From NCBI GenBank assembly GCA_003644405.1, contig QNCE01000032.1:1-12941 (forward strand): a stretch of DNA of 12,941 nt. Direction: 5' to 3'. How positions within the stretch are numbered: position 1 is the stretch's first letter; each line of letters starts with the position of its first letter. Under the pieces are notes generated by a model. The model was not told the DNA's origin, did not search any database, and saw only the letters and a program-made list of their open reading frames with translations. Shown here piece after piece: positions 1 to 8,346 of this stretch. The translations under genes and the position numbers were made by a program. The stretch comes from Candidatus Omnitrophota bacterium (GTDB taxonomy: Bacteria; Omnitrophota; Gorgyraeia; Duberdicusellales; 4484-171).

Positions 1-916
1 GTTTAGCTAACACCATTGCTTCTAAAAGAACTCTTCCCATACCTTCATAGTAAGAGGCTAAAACTGCAATGTCAAAGATAGCAGTTATTTCAGGAATATC
101 TCTTCTGAAACCAGTAAAAATTATGTTCTCACTTAAACCTAACTGTTGGGTTAATCTTTCTAACTCTTCTCTTAAATACCCTTCACCTACGAACATAAAT
201 CTGACATTGGGTATCTTTTTAATTACTCCTTTTGCTGCTTTTAATATATCTCGGTGACCTTTACCTTCCCATAATTTGGATACTACCCCTACCACCAACT
301 CACCCTGTTTTATCCCAAACTCCTGCTTTTTTTCTTCGATATCAATATTTACTTTTTTAAATTTTTCGATTTCGATGCCATCATGGATAGTAATATATTG
401 TTCAGCCTTTCCAATCTTTAACCTCAATCCCCATCTTTTAAGAGGTTCTGATACAGTAATCAATTTATCAGCAAACTTTGCAGCTAATCTTTCTAAAAAA
501 ATAAATAAGATTCTACGGGGTGGTTTTTCAAACTCATGAAAAGCAAAACCATGGATAGTATGTATAATTATTGGAACTCTTACAATCTTTGCTGCTAAAC
601 GACCAATAAATCCTGCTTTGGAATTATGGGTATGGATGATATCATATTTCTCCTTTTTTAATAAATACACTAATTCCCACAAAGCAATTAAGTCGTGATA
701 TACATTTATCTCTTGAACAAAATGTTTAATGGGTTTAAATTCTATTCCACAATTGACTACTTCTTTTATCAAATCACCCCCAGGAGCACAAGCAAATTCT
801 ACCTTATATTTTGACCTATCCAATCCTTTCATTATTATTAGCGTATGAATTCCCGAACCACTGATGACAGGTAGGGTATGAACATGTAAAATTTTAAATA
901 TTCTACACTCTTCCAT
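1..916 (-). CDS. GT4-family glycosyltransferase, 3' end cut by the window edge
   Basis: About 305 codons of a GT-B fold family 4 glycosyltransferase are visible; the C-terminus lies beyond the left edge. Such enzymes transfer a sugar from a nucleotide-sugar donor to a growing lipid-linked glycan on the cytoplasmic side of the membrane. The N-terminal domain starts FKILHVHTLPVISGSG (residues 7-22) and carries YDIIHTHNSKAGFIGRLAAK (91-110) and HTIHG (119-123), both typical of capsule-type GT4s. The donor domain shows VVSKLWEGKGH (211-221) and the E-x7-E pair in EGMGRVLLE (291-299), which contacts the nucleotide sugar. I chose the ATG at 916, ten bases after the previous gene's TGA. It is preceded by AGGAG with unusually short spacing. 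An in-frame ATG at 937, overlapping the upstream gene, is the alternative. The sugar specificity cannot be read from the sequence. Confidence 0.93.
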   Translation of the reverse strand, partial: MEECRIFKILHVHTLPVISGSGIHTLIIMKGLDRSKYKVEFACAPGGDLIKEVVNCGIEFKPIKHFVQEINVYHDLIALWELVYLLKKEKYDIIHTHNSKAGFIGRLAAKIVRVPIIIHTIHGFAFHEFEKPPRRILFIFLERLAAKFADKLITVSEPLKRWGLRLKIGKAEQYITIHDGIEIEKFKKVNIDIEEKKQEFGIKQGELVVGVVSKLWEGKGHRDILKAAKGVIKKIPNVRFMFVGEGYLREELERLTQQLGLSENIIFTGFRRDIPEITAIFDIAVLASYYEGMGRVLLEAMVLAK

Positions 917-926
917 TTCTCCTATT

Positions 927-2117
927 TCATTTAACATTGAGAACACTAAATAACACTTTCTCCAATTCAGAAGCAGACCTTTCCCAAGAATAGTTTTCCA
1001 CTACAAATTTTCTGCATTTTTCTCTTAATTTCCCTTCTCTAATGTCTGCATCGCTAATACTTTCAATTATCAAGTTAGCTATCGAATCAACATCAATACC
1101 TTTGAATAGGAATTTTTCATCCAAGCGCCTGAGAATCTCTATTGTACCCCCCACAGGGGTGCCTAAAACTGGCACTCCTGTTGCTAGAGCTTCTAAAGTT
1201 ACTAAACCAAATCCCTCTAAACACTTAGAAGGAAGTATGAAAACATCTGCTGCCTGATAGTAAAGAGGTAACACTTTTTCATCTATTAATCCTACAAACT
1301 TAATATATCTTTCTAATCCTAATTCTTTGGTCAACGTTTTCAATTTAGACTCTAGAATCCCTCTACCACCGATAATAAGCAAAATATCCTTATATCTTTC
1401 TGTAACCTTAACCATTGCTTTTATTAAATTTTCTAATCCCATTCTGACGGTTAAATTCCTGATAGTGAGAAGGGTAAATTTATCTATAGGAATGCCTAAT
1501 TTTATCCGTACATCGTTCTTATTATCTGAGGGTTTAAACCTTTCAATATCCACGCCTCCAGGAATAATTTCTACTTTTAACCGTAATGATCCGTAAAGAT
1601 CTAAAAGTTTTTGTTTAGAATAATTACTCAATACAACAATCTTACTACAATCCTTTAAAATCTTTCTCTCAATCCATCTTCTTAAAAAGAAACCAACACC
1701 TCTTTTTTTACTTTTTACTTCAAATTCCTCAGGCCAAGATGAATGGAAAATATAAATTTTAGGAATCTTCCTTATCCTTCTAATTAGAGATATACCTAAA
1801 GCAGGTAGGGGATGATGAAAAATTATTAAGTCGAATTTTCTTCCTTTAGATATATGGTTGAACGTTACATAAACATTTTTTAAAGATGAAATAAAAAAAG
1901 TTAAATTATTTCTATAATTGACACTATAACGACAAATTTCAATTTCCTCTTTTTCTCTTAAAGGTAAAATTTCACTTGCTCTCCTGACTAAAACAGAAAT
2001 GTTGTGGCCCTTTCTAATCAAACTTTTACTGAGCTCTCTAACTACCCTTCCACTACCACCCTTTACGTCAGGGAAAATAATATCATTAACCATTAATATA
2101 TTCAATTTTCGAAACAT
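927..2117 (-). CDS. GT4-family glycosyltransferase
   Basis: A complete 396-residue GT-B glycosyltransferase of family 4, a normal length for the family. The acceptor domain opens with LNILMVNDIIFPDVKGGSG (residues 5-23), whose GG loop is typical. The donor domain has IIPGGVDIERF (184-194), TIRNLTVRMGLENLI (218-232) and the catalytic-region glutamates of EGFGLVTLE (301-309), followed by GVPVLGTPVGG. It probably adds one sugar to the lipid-linked oligosaccharide at the inner face of the cytoplasmic membrane. It lies 30 nt after the methyltransferase gene and 10 nt before the next GT4. The ATG at 2117 has only a distant purine stretch (AGGAAAAG) upstream, so initiation may lean on coupling; another Met occurs at residue 9. 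Donor and acceptor are unknown. Confidence 0.95.
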   Translation of the reverse strand: MFRKLNILMVNDIIFPDVKGGSGRVVRELSKSLIRKGHNISVLVRRASEILPLREKEEIEICRYSVNYRNNLTFFISSLKNVYVTFNHISKGRKFDLIIFHHPLPALGISLIRRIRKIPKIYIFHSSWPEEFEVKSKKRGVGFFLRRWIERKILKDCSKIVVLSNYSKQKLLDLYGSLRLKVEIIPGGVDIERFKPSDNKNDVRIKLGIPIDKFTLLTIRNLTVRMGLENLIKAMVKVTERYKDILLIIGGRGILESKLKTLTKELGLERYIKFVGLIDEKVLPLYYQAADVFILPSKCLEGFGLVTLEALATGVPVLGTPVGGTIEILRRLDEKFLFKGIDVDSIANLIIESISDADIREGKLREKCRKFVVENYSWERSASELEKVLFSVLNVK

Positions 2118-2147
2118 CTTACTAAACTTTTCCTATCATCTTTTGAC

Positions 2148-2999
2148 CTAAATTTTCTGCATAAAAATAAATATCTCATCAAACCATCCCTTAGGTATGA
2201 ACTTGCGAAAAAGTCGCTCATCTAAGATGGAAAGAATATTAATTATTTTATCTACTATCAAGTGATAATGTCTATTTGAAGTTCTTTGGCTAATAGGGTC
2301 TAAAATCCAGTAAAATATCCTTGATATAAAACCAGCGAAAGGTTTAGTGTAGACTATTTTAAATCCCGAAATTCTAGCTTCTTTCTCTAACTCTTGGGGT
2401 GTAAAAGTATTAACTTCAATCAATCTTTCCATAGGACTTTTAGTAATTTGTCTTATAAGAAAAGGGAGGGACCATATAAACCATCTCAAAGTGGCTATAA
2501 TCTTACTTCCTATCTTACTGGGTTCAATAAAAATACATCTACCTCTAAGTTTAAGTACCCTATAGACTTCTTTAAAAGCTTCTCTTGCAGTTGGTAGATG
2601 ATGTAGAATAGCATGACCCACAATTAAATCGAAACTATTATCTTTAAATGGTAATTGTTCAACATCACTTTGCACTAATAGAACATTAATATTTAACTTA
2701 TTAGCATTACTTTTGCATTCCTTAAGCATGCCAAATGAAAGATCGACTCCATAGGCTTTTGAGATAAAACCAAGAGGTTTTAAGTTTAATAATATCAAGC
2801 CATTACCACAACCTATGTCTAAGAATCTATCAATAGGTTGAAATTTATCTTCCATCACGTTTTCATAATCACGCATCAACTTTAAAGAGGTTTTCCTATC
2901 AAACTTTATTCGTCGTCTTTTAGAATAAAATCTACTCTCTCTATCAAAAATAATTTTATTTGCCTCTTTTATCCTTCTATCTTTAATTGTTTTCTCCAT
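2148..2999 (-). CDS. class I SAM-dependent methyltransferase (Methyltransf_11 type)
   Basis: A 283-residue class I methyltransferase. Motif I is FLDIGCGNG (residues 59-67), followed by the ribose-binding acidic strand YGVDLS (83-88) and motif II/III segments SDVEQLPFKDNSFDLIVG (111-128) and AILHHLP (130-136). RVLKLRGRCIFIEP (147-160) is the classic post-motif strand. The C-terminal third has hydrophobic patches (about 168-184 and 230-242) that may place it near the membrane or a lipid-linked substrate. Its start overlaps the stop of the preceding GT9 gene by one base (TAATG), indicating translational coupling; no strong ribosome binding site is needed or seen. In this setting it probably methylates a sugar or carrier-linked intermediate, but small-molecule or lipid targets cannot be excluded. 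Confidence 0.9.
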   Translation of the reverse strand: MEKTIKDRRIKEANKIIFDRESRFYSKRRRIKFDRKTSLKLMRDYENVMEDKFQPIDRFLDIGCGNGLILLNLKPLGFISKAYGVDLSFGMLKECKSNANKLNINVLLVQSDVEQLPFKDNSFDLIVGHAILHHLPTAREAFKEVYRVLKLRGRCIFIEPSKIGSKIIATLRWFIWSLPFLIRQITKSPMERLIEVNTFTPQELEKEARISGFKIVYTKPFAGFISRIFYWILDPISQRTSNRHYHLIVDKIINILSILDERLFRKFIPKGWFDEIFIFMQKI

Positions 3000-4201
3000 T
3001 ATTTATTAATCTTCTTATTAATTCTTTCAATCTGTTTAAAAATTGCTCTCAACACCTCATCTACAGTAATCATTCGAAGACACTTAAGGTTTACGCAATG
3101 GCCAGGATGACAATCGATACAATCCATTTTTCTTCTTACAATAATATGGTCTTCTCCAAAAGGCGCCCATTTATTCTCGTGCTCTAAAGGATGAATAGCA
3201 CCGAAAATTGCTACCACAGGGGTTTCCACTGCCGAAGCTACGTGCATCGGCCCACTATTGTTACCTAAAAATATATCACATCTTTTTATAATTGCTCCTA
3301 ACTTTTGTAAAGAATTGTGTAATTCTGGTACGATTGGCTTCTCTGACATAAAACTCAAAACTTTATCTAATACATCTTTATCTGCTTTCGCTCCTAATAA
3401 AATAACTTTTGCTCCATAATCTTTTATTAACACATCTGCCACCTGAGCGTATCTATCTGGCATCCAACGAGTATGCTCTTCATGTCCACCAGGATGAATA
3501 CAAATTTTTAAATCGGAAGGTAAAATCTTGTGCTGAGCAAAAAATTCCTCAGCAAACTTCTCAGCTTCTTGACTCAAAATTAACTGAGGTTTTTTATTAA
3601 TGGTGTCTATGCCAATCGTCCTCACAACATCTAAACAACTTTCAATTTCATGTTTGTAACGATTTTTTACATCTACTTTAATAGTGAACAAAAATCCCGA
3701 TCCATTCAGAGGGTATCCTATTCTGAAGCTTGCTCCAGATAGATAACCAAGAAGAGCAGATTCAAAGTAGGGAGAAAGAACTACAGCTAAATCGAATTTG
3801 TACCTTTTAAGTTTTTTTACAAAATTAAGCTTTCTAATCAAAGAAGCCTTTCGCTCGTATACCATTACCTCGTCGATATCTCTACTTTCGAGAACCAATT
3901 CCTTAGTATAGGTAGTGGTTAAAAATCCAAGGAAGCTTTTTGGAAAATTCTCCCTTAACGCTCTTACAGTTGGCATAGAAAGTATCACATCTCCAATCCT
4001 ATCTGTTCTAATTACTAGTATCTTCTTAACTTTATCCTTAGAAAATTCTTCCTTTGATGAAATTAATCCTATCGTTCTTGCTAACCAAAATATAAACTCA
4101 CCTAAAAGATCTATAGCAATAAAGTAACCATTCTTTAAGACTCGTACTATCTTTTTAGTAAATCTGTTCTTTATGCGACGTCCTATTTTTGCAATAAACA
4201 C
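2999..4201 (-). CDS. GT9-family (heptosyltransferase-like) glycosyltransferase with N-terminal extension
   Basis: A 400-residue GT9 protein related to ADP-heptose:LPS heptosyltransferases. The family signature ILVIRTDRIGDVILSMP is at residues 61-77. The donor domain has CIHPGG (234-239), VILLGAKAD (266-274), the conserved FLGNNSGPMHVAS (311-323) and a C-terminal cysteine cluster (C361, C364, C369, C374) typical of many GT9 members. About 60 residues precede the signature, including a hydrophobic stretch around 26-47; this extension is also known in other GT9 proteins and could act as a membrane anchor. The start is GTG at 4201, inside the last codons of the preceding gene (19-nt overlap); no in-frame ATG fits better. 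The transferred sugar need not be heptose, since no heptose pathway gene is visible here. Confidence 0.92.
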   Translation of the reverse strand: MFIAKIGRRIKNRFTKKIVRVLKNGYFIAIDLLGEFIFWLARTIGLISSKEEFSKDKVKKILVIRTDRIGDVILSMPTVRALRENFPKSFLGFLTTTYTKELVLESRDIDEVMVYERKASLIRKLNFVKKLKRYKFDLAVVLSPYFESALLGYLSGASFRIGYPLNGSGFLFTIKVDVKNRYKHEIESCLDVVRTIGIDTINKKPQLILSQEAEKFAEEFFAQHKILPSDLKICIHPGGHEEHTRWMPDRYAQVADVLIKDYGAKVILLGAKADKDVLDKVLSFMSEKPIVPELHNSLQKLGAIIKRCDIFLGNNSGPMHVASAVETPVVAIFGAIHPLEHENKWAPFGEDHIIVRRKMDCIDCHPGHCVNLKCLRMITVDEVLRAIFKQIERINKKINK

Positions 4202-5304
4202 TCTATTATACTTTCTAACTTAGTCACATTATTTTCTATATCAAAAAATTCCCTTACTCTTCTATAACCAGCTTCGCCCATTTCCTTTCTCTTTCCTTCA
4301 TCCTTTAATAATTCTGTGATTGCTCTCGTTAACCCATCCAAATCATTAGGCCTCACCAGTATTCCTGTATCCTCTGTAATTAACTCAGGAATTCCTCCTA
4401 CTTCTACTGCTACCACTGGTTTACTAAAGGCCATCGCTTCTAAAATACACATTGGAAATGTTTCTAAATGACTAGGGAGAACAAATATATCTATATTTTT
4501 TAGAATATCGGGTATATCCTCTCTTCTCCCCGTAAAAATAACTTCACCCTGTACGCCTAAATCCTCTGCTAATTTTAATAAAGTATCCTTGTAGTCAAAA
4601 TTTTCTGTATCTATTCTTGGTATATCTCCTACGAATAAAAATTTTACTTTTCCCTGAAATTCCTGTTTTATATTGGGTATAACTTTAATAAGTACATCCA
4701 AATTCTTCCATTTAACAATTCGACCAATATAACAGACAATGTAAGTATCTTCCCCTAAACCTAATTCTTCTCTCAGGTTTACTCCTTTACTTCTTCTTTC
4801 TAACTCTTCTATATCTATCCCATTATACACTACTTCAATATACTCTGATTTCACTTCATATCCGATAAGGAAATTTTTTGAAAAATTACTTACCGTCACT
4901 ATGTGCTTCGCTTTCCTTACACACCATCTATCCACTAAGGACAGAGGATGGATAGTATGAATATGTAAAACGTAAGGGACGCTCAAAATAGAAGTGGAGA
5001 GCGTAGTAAGTAAATGAACACCTAAAGAGTTAACAATATCAAATTTCTCTTCTTTTAAAAAAGACATCATGTGAAAAAGATTCTTTAGAAAAGTAAGCAT
5101 CTTCCTTATTCTTGTTTCTGGCAAAAGATAATAAGGGATATTTATCTCATCCAATCTCTTTGAAAGTTTACCTTTACCAAAAAGAAGGGCAAAAGGCAAA
5201 ATTCTTCGTCTATCTACTCTCTCTAAAAACTTAAGCCAGACTTGTTCTCCTCCGTATATTTGAGAAATAGGGAAAACAAATAAAGATTTAATGGGTTTTT
5301 TCAT
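4183..5304 (-). CDS. GT4-family glycosyltransferase
   Basis: A complete 373-residue GT-B family 4 glycosyltransferase. The N-terminal domain has FPISQIYGGEQVWLKFL (residues 11-27) with the GG loop, then FDIVNSLGVHLL (88-99) and VLHIHTIHP (112-120), and VVYNGIDIEEL (158-168) marks the domain linker. The donor domain carries CYIGRIVKWKN (191-201), the E-x7-E pair of ETFPMCILE (281-289), and KPVVAVEVGGIPELI. This is textbook architecture, predicted to add a sugar to the lipid-linked repeat unit. The ATG at 5304 lies inside the end of the upstream GT2 gene (17-nt overlap) with AGGAAA about ten bases upstream. Its own end overlaps the GT9 start by 19 nt, so the three genes are translationally linked. 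Specificity unknown. Confidence 0.95.
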   Translation of the reverse strand: MKKPIKSLFVFPISQIYGGEQVWLKFLERVDRRRILPFALLFGKGKLSKRLDEINIPYYLLPETRIRKMLTFLKNLFHMMSFLKEEKFDIVNSLGVHLLTTLSTSILSVPYVLHIHTIHPLSLVDRWCVRKAKHIVTVSNFSKNFLIGYEVKSEYIEVVYNGIDIEELERRSKGVNLREELGLGEDTYIVCYIGRIVKWKNLDVLIKVIPNIKQEFQGKVKFLFVGDIPRIDTENFDYKDTLLKLAEDLGVQGEVIFTGRREDIPDILKNIDIFVLPSHLETFPMCILEAMAFSKPVVAVEVGGIPELITEDTGILVRPNDLDGLTRAITELLKDEGKRKEMGEAGYRRVREFFDIENNVTKLESIIECLLQK

Positions 5305-6235
5305 AGAAATATTTTCCTGCTAAACAAAATACCTGCCAATAAGCTTTCGTTCTTTTCTTGAAATAATCTTTCCCCAAAAGAGATAGAAAAGAAAAGAAAC
5401 TCATACGGAGAAGCATATTTGCTTGAATAAGTGCAGCACAAACTTTTGATTGAAATTTTCCGTAATGTTTCTCAAAAAAGTAGAGTTCACTTTCGAAAAT
5501 TTTAGGGTAGAGAAAATTACTAAATTGCCTCACTCCTTTACTCATGTGATGAATAACTGAAACGAAAGGAAGATAATATATTTTCCAACCAATATTTTTT
5601 GCTCGTAAGCAGAAATCTGTATCGTCATAATAGATAAAGAAATTCTCATCCATCCCACCGATCTGCTGTACAACTTCTTTCCGAACCAAAAGACACATTC
5701 CCCCTAACCATGTAAATTCCTCAGGTCGATTATACCTTCTTCTTAGATATAAATCTCCAATTTTACTCCGATAAAATCTATATCTCAAATCAGCAAAAAA
5801 GAAAATTTTATTGACAAGGACACTCCAAAGAGTGGGTGCAAACTTATTGCAAGAATGTTGCTGTCTACCGTTAGGGAAAAATATCTTTGGTCCTAGGATC
5901 CCTATCTTGGGATTCTCCTTCATAAATTTAATCATCTCCTTGACTGTACCTGGTAAAATTTCGATATCGCTATCAAGAATCAAAATATAATTACCTCTCG
6001 CTTCTCTAAAAATTTGATTTTTTGCAATAGTTGCGCCTTTATTCACCTTATTGATGATGAGTTTAACAAAACTAAATTCACTCTTTACCATTTCTACGCT
6101 GCCATCTTCAGAGTTATTATCTGCTACTATAACCTCATAATCTATTCCTTTAATGTTCTCCTTAATTGATTTTAAACAGAGTCTAAGCGGCTCTCTTGTA
6201 TTAAAATTAACAATACTTATAGAAAGGTCCTTCAT
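5288..6235 (-). CDS. GT2-family glycosyltransferase, WbbL/rhamnosyltransferase-like
   Basis: A 315-residue GT-A fold family 2 glycosyltransferase. It opens with LSISIVNFNTREPLRLCLKS (residues 4-23). EVIVADNNSEDGS (34-46) binds the nucleotide and LDSD (87-90) is the metal-binding DxD. WLGGMCLLVRKE (176-187) and YYDDTDFCLRAK (202-213) form the acceptor/catalytic region, where the more usual ED-D motif appears as DD-D, followed by the HH pair at 229-230. This pattern matches the WbbL-type rhamnosyltransferase branch of GT2, although the donor cannot be fixed from sequence. The start has a good ribosome binding site, GGAGGT three bases before the ATG, lying inside the end of the upstream flavoprotein gene, which it overlaps by four bases (ATGA). 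Confidence 0.94.
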   Translation of the reverse strand: MKDLSISIVNFNTREPLRLCLKSIKENIKGIDYEVIVADNNSEDGSVEMVKSEFSFVKLIINKVNKGATIAKNQIFREARGNYILILDSDIEILPGTVKEMIKFMKENPKIGILGPKIFFPNGRQQHSCNKFAPTLWSVLVNKIFFFADLRYRFYRSKIGDLYLRRRYNRPEEFTWLGGMCLLVRKEVVQQIGGMDENFFIYYDDTDFCLRAKNIGWKIYYLPFVSVIHHMSKGVRQFSNFLYPKIFESELYFFEKHYGKFQSKVCAALIQANMLLRMSFFSFLSLLGKDYFKKRTKAYWQVFCLAGKYFYEKTH

Positions 6236-7548
6236 TTTACCTCCAAAACCTTATCTACAACCTCCTTTCCTTGCATAACACAATGATCCATATTGCCAAT
6301 CTCATACCTCCATGCTCCAAAGCGACCTCGAGAATAAATATTTATCTGCTCTAAATAAGGCTGAATACATGCCAAGGCCTTATCTCTATCAAGTGTAGGC
6401 ACAGGATAAGCATATTTGGCATCGATAAGATTTACAGAAACAATAAATTTTCTATCCTCCTCTGATAACATTTTAGCATTAATCAATCCTTGAATTGTCT
6501 CATCAATAATTTTATCCTTATTAACCGGTTTATACTTAGAGTAAGCAATCTCACACATTAAGGAATAGTAATCGCCTTGAGGGGTATTATGAGGAGAGTA
6601 ATTAGAAAAGTAAGTCACTCGGTAAAAAGGACAATTATTTTCAGGAAAATACATCCAGCATTTATCACTAGGACAAGGTTTTTTTATACCTATTCCTACA
6701 ACAACTACGCTATTATGTTTTAGCTCTTCTACCACGGAAAGAAATCGAGTCAAATCTGCTTTTCTTATAAATTCATCTAAGGGTATGGTGTTAATAAGAA
6801 TATCATAATTCCTTCTATCTCCATCAGAAAAAATAATTTCCTTATTCTCTGTATTAATCTTTACTACTTCTTTTTTAAGAAAAAGATGGTCTTTAATGTA
6901 AGGGATAAATCTTCTAAAAATCTCTCCTGTTCCACCAAAGGAAGGGAATTTAAACCAACTATTTGGTCCCCATCCAGTATCATCGTATCGAAAAATGATA
7001 TTCCTTAAAATTCTTTTAATATCTATAATGCTTATCCTTTCTGCAATCCAATTGTAAGACATCTTCTCCAAAGGATGACTCCAAATTTTGTAATTATGAG
7101 GAAGCATAAAATATTTAGCAATACCATAGCCAAATTTAGAAAAGATCCATTCTTTAAAATTCTTAGGATTACTTTTTTTAACCTTTTCTTTTAGCAATCC
7201 TAAGAGACAATGAAAAATTTTATCTCTAGGTAAATAGCGAATATTATTCTGAAAAGGGTAGGGCACCCATCTATTCATTATCCAGATAAAAGCTTTACGC
7301 TTATGTTCTATATAATTCTTACCTAAAATATTATCCAAAAGTCGATCAAAGTACTCATAATGAGAAAAAAGGACATGCCCCCCTATATCCCAAGTAAAGC
7401 CTTTACTATCTTTAAAACTTGCAGATAATCCTCCTACATAATCATTCCTTTCAAAAATTTGCCAATTTTTATATCCTAATTCTTTAAGATGGTAGGCTGC
7501 GCCTAGCCCTGTCGGTCCTGCACCGATGATTAGAATTTTATTCTCCAT
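6232..7548 (-). CDS. FAD-dependent oxidoreductase, UDP-galactopyranose-mutase / HemY-like
   Basis: A 438-residue flavoprotein. The N-terminal Rossmann fold has GAGPTG (residues 9-14), E33 at the end of the second strand for the FAD ribose, and VGGLSAS (38-44); DIGGH (near residue 54) follows as in UGM- and amine-oxidase-like proteins. The C-terminal FAD-binding signature is GRFGAWRYEIGNMD, close to the end and reminiscent of the GR-G-Y-D block of UDP-galactopyranose mutases. It is longer than bacterial Glf (usually about 370-400 residues) and belongs to the broader group often labelled protoporphyrinogen-oxidase-like inside glycan loci. Its position beside GT2 genes suggests a role on a nucleotide sugar or lipid-linked sugar, such as ring contraction or redox modification. 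No clear ribosome binding site precedes the ATG, which lies 11 nt after the broken methyltransferase. Confidence 0.85.
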   Translation of the reverse strand: MENKILIIGAGPTGLGAAYHLKELGYKNWQIFERNDYVGGLSASFKDSKGFTWDIGGHVLFSHYEYFDRLLDNILGKNYIEHKRKAFIWIMNRWVPYPFQNNIRYLPRDKIFHCLLGLLKEKVKKSNPKNFKEWIFSKFGYGIAKYFMLPHNYKIWSHPLEKMSYNWIAERISIIDIKRILRNIIFRYDDTGWGPNSWFKFPSFGGTGEIFRRFIPYIKDHLFLKKEVVKINTENKEIIFSDGDRRNYDILINTIPLDEFIRKADLTRFLSVVEELKHNSVVVVGIGIKKPCPSDKCWMYFPENNCPFYRVTYFSNYSPHNTPQGDYYSLMCEIAYSKYKPVNKDKIIDETIQGLINAKMLSEEDRKFIVSVNLIDAKYAYPVPTLDRDKALACIQPYLEQINIYSRGRFGAWRYEIGNMDHCVMQGKEVVDKVLEVK

Positions 7549-7559
7549 AAGTATTTTTT

Positions 7560-8342
7560 CTATTTATAACCAATTAAAGTTAGAGAATATCCTAAGTAAT
7601 CATCAAGTATAGTTGGTATTTCTTTCTTAGTCTTTTCTTTTTTAAAAAATTTCTCATACCCAATCTCTTAGCAAAGAAATACAATGTATTTTTTTATCAA
7701 GAACTCATCAAAAGCATTAATAAAACAACTGCTCACTATCTCACAAGATTTATATCCAGCTAGATAAGCATTCTTTTTTAATTCAGCATGGGTAAAGGGA
7801 ATCTCTAAAAGAGGAAATTTATTAAATAATTTTAAAAATAGATGAGCAATTCTATAAGGAAAACAGAATGCATTAGGGACACTTATAAAAGATATGCCCT
7901 TTTCTTTTAACAAAATAAAGTGAAAATTAAAAATTTGTTGTCGTTGAGGGTATTTAAAATGTTCAGCTAATCCAAATGACATAGAAATATCAAAATTATT
8001 TATCAGGTAATTAGGGATGGTAAGCGCATCTCCTCTTATAAAGCGTGCTCTACAATTAAATTGGGAAAATAATGTCTGTGCCTTCTCCAAAGCAACGTCA
8101 CTATAATCTAAAAGTGTCACATTAGCACCCTTCAACCCCATCAATAAAGCATTCTCTCTCCGACCCACTCTGATTTCTATAACATCTAATCCTTTAAAGG
8201 AATGGTAATTCTTGAGAATTCTCTTTTCAATTTTTCTCCAACGAAGAGAGGATATCTCCCGATGAAGGATGATCTTATCTTCATAAATATCGCTCTTTAC
8301 CCCTTTCCAAACTTCATTCCATAATTCACTATCGGTTTTTAT
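7560..8342 (-). pseudogene. degenerate SAM-dependent methyltransferase (lost start, mutated SAM motif, in-frame stop)
   Basis: The frame reads as one 260-codon class I methyltransferase but carries several lesions. Ribosome binding site GGAGGT is followed four bases later by ATA where ATG is expected, and no ATG exists in frame before the SAM-binding motif. The normally glycine-rich motif (ExGxGxG) reads EIRVGRR (codons 56-62), with arginine replacing the first and last glycines. GANVTLLDYSDVALEKA downstream is otherwise intact. Codon 225 is TAA (7668-7670). The frame then continues through EIGYEKFFKKEK and the family-like tail LDDYLGYSLTLIGYK to a TAG at 7560-7562. The start and both glycine changes could each be one G-to-A step, and the stop one C-to-T step. 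The longest start-to-stop ORF here (7668-8168) begins at a GTG inside the SAM motif and is not a credible functional start. The ancestral role was probably methylation of a glycan intermediate. Sequencing error is possible but would have to hit four places. Confidence 0.82.
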
Positions 8343-8346
8343 ATTT

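Noticed and set aside
69..539. Two plus-strand open frames near the left edge
   Set aside because: Both are antisense to a GT4 coding frame that runs uninterrupted from 916 to the left edge and shows the E-x7-E motif.
7668..7670. TAA read as a sense codon (alternative genetic code)
   Set aside because: TAA ends several clearly intact genes here (for example the GT2 genes ending at 8391 and 5288), so reassignment is not supported.
7668..8168. A 166-residue methyltransferase starting at GTG 8168
   Set aside because: That GTG lies inside the SAM-binding motif, the same frame stays open about 58 codons further upstream to a strong ribosome binding site, and no methyltransferase could work from this start. 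I treat the region as a longer degenerate gene.
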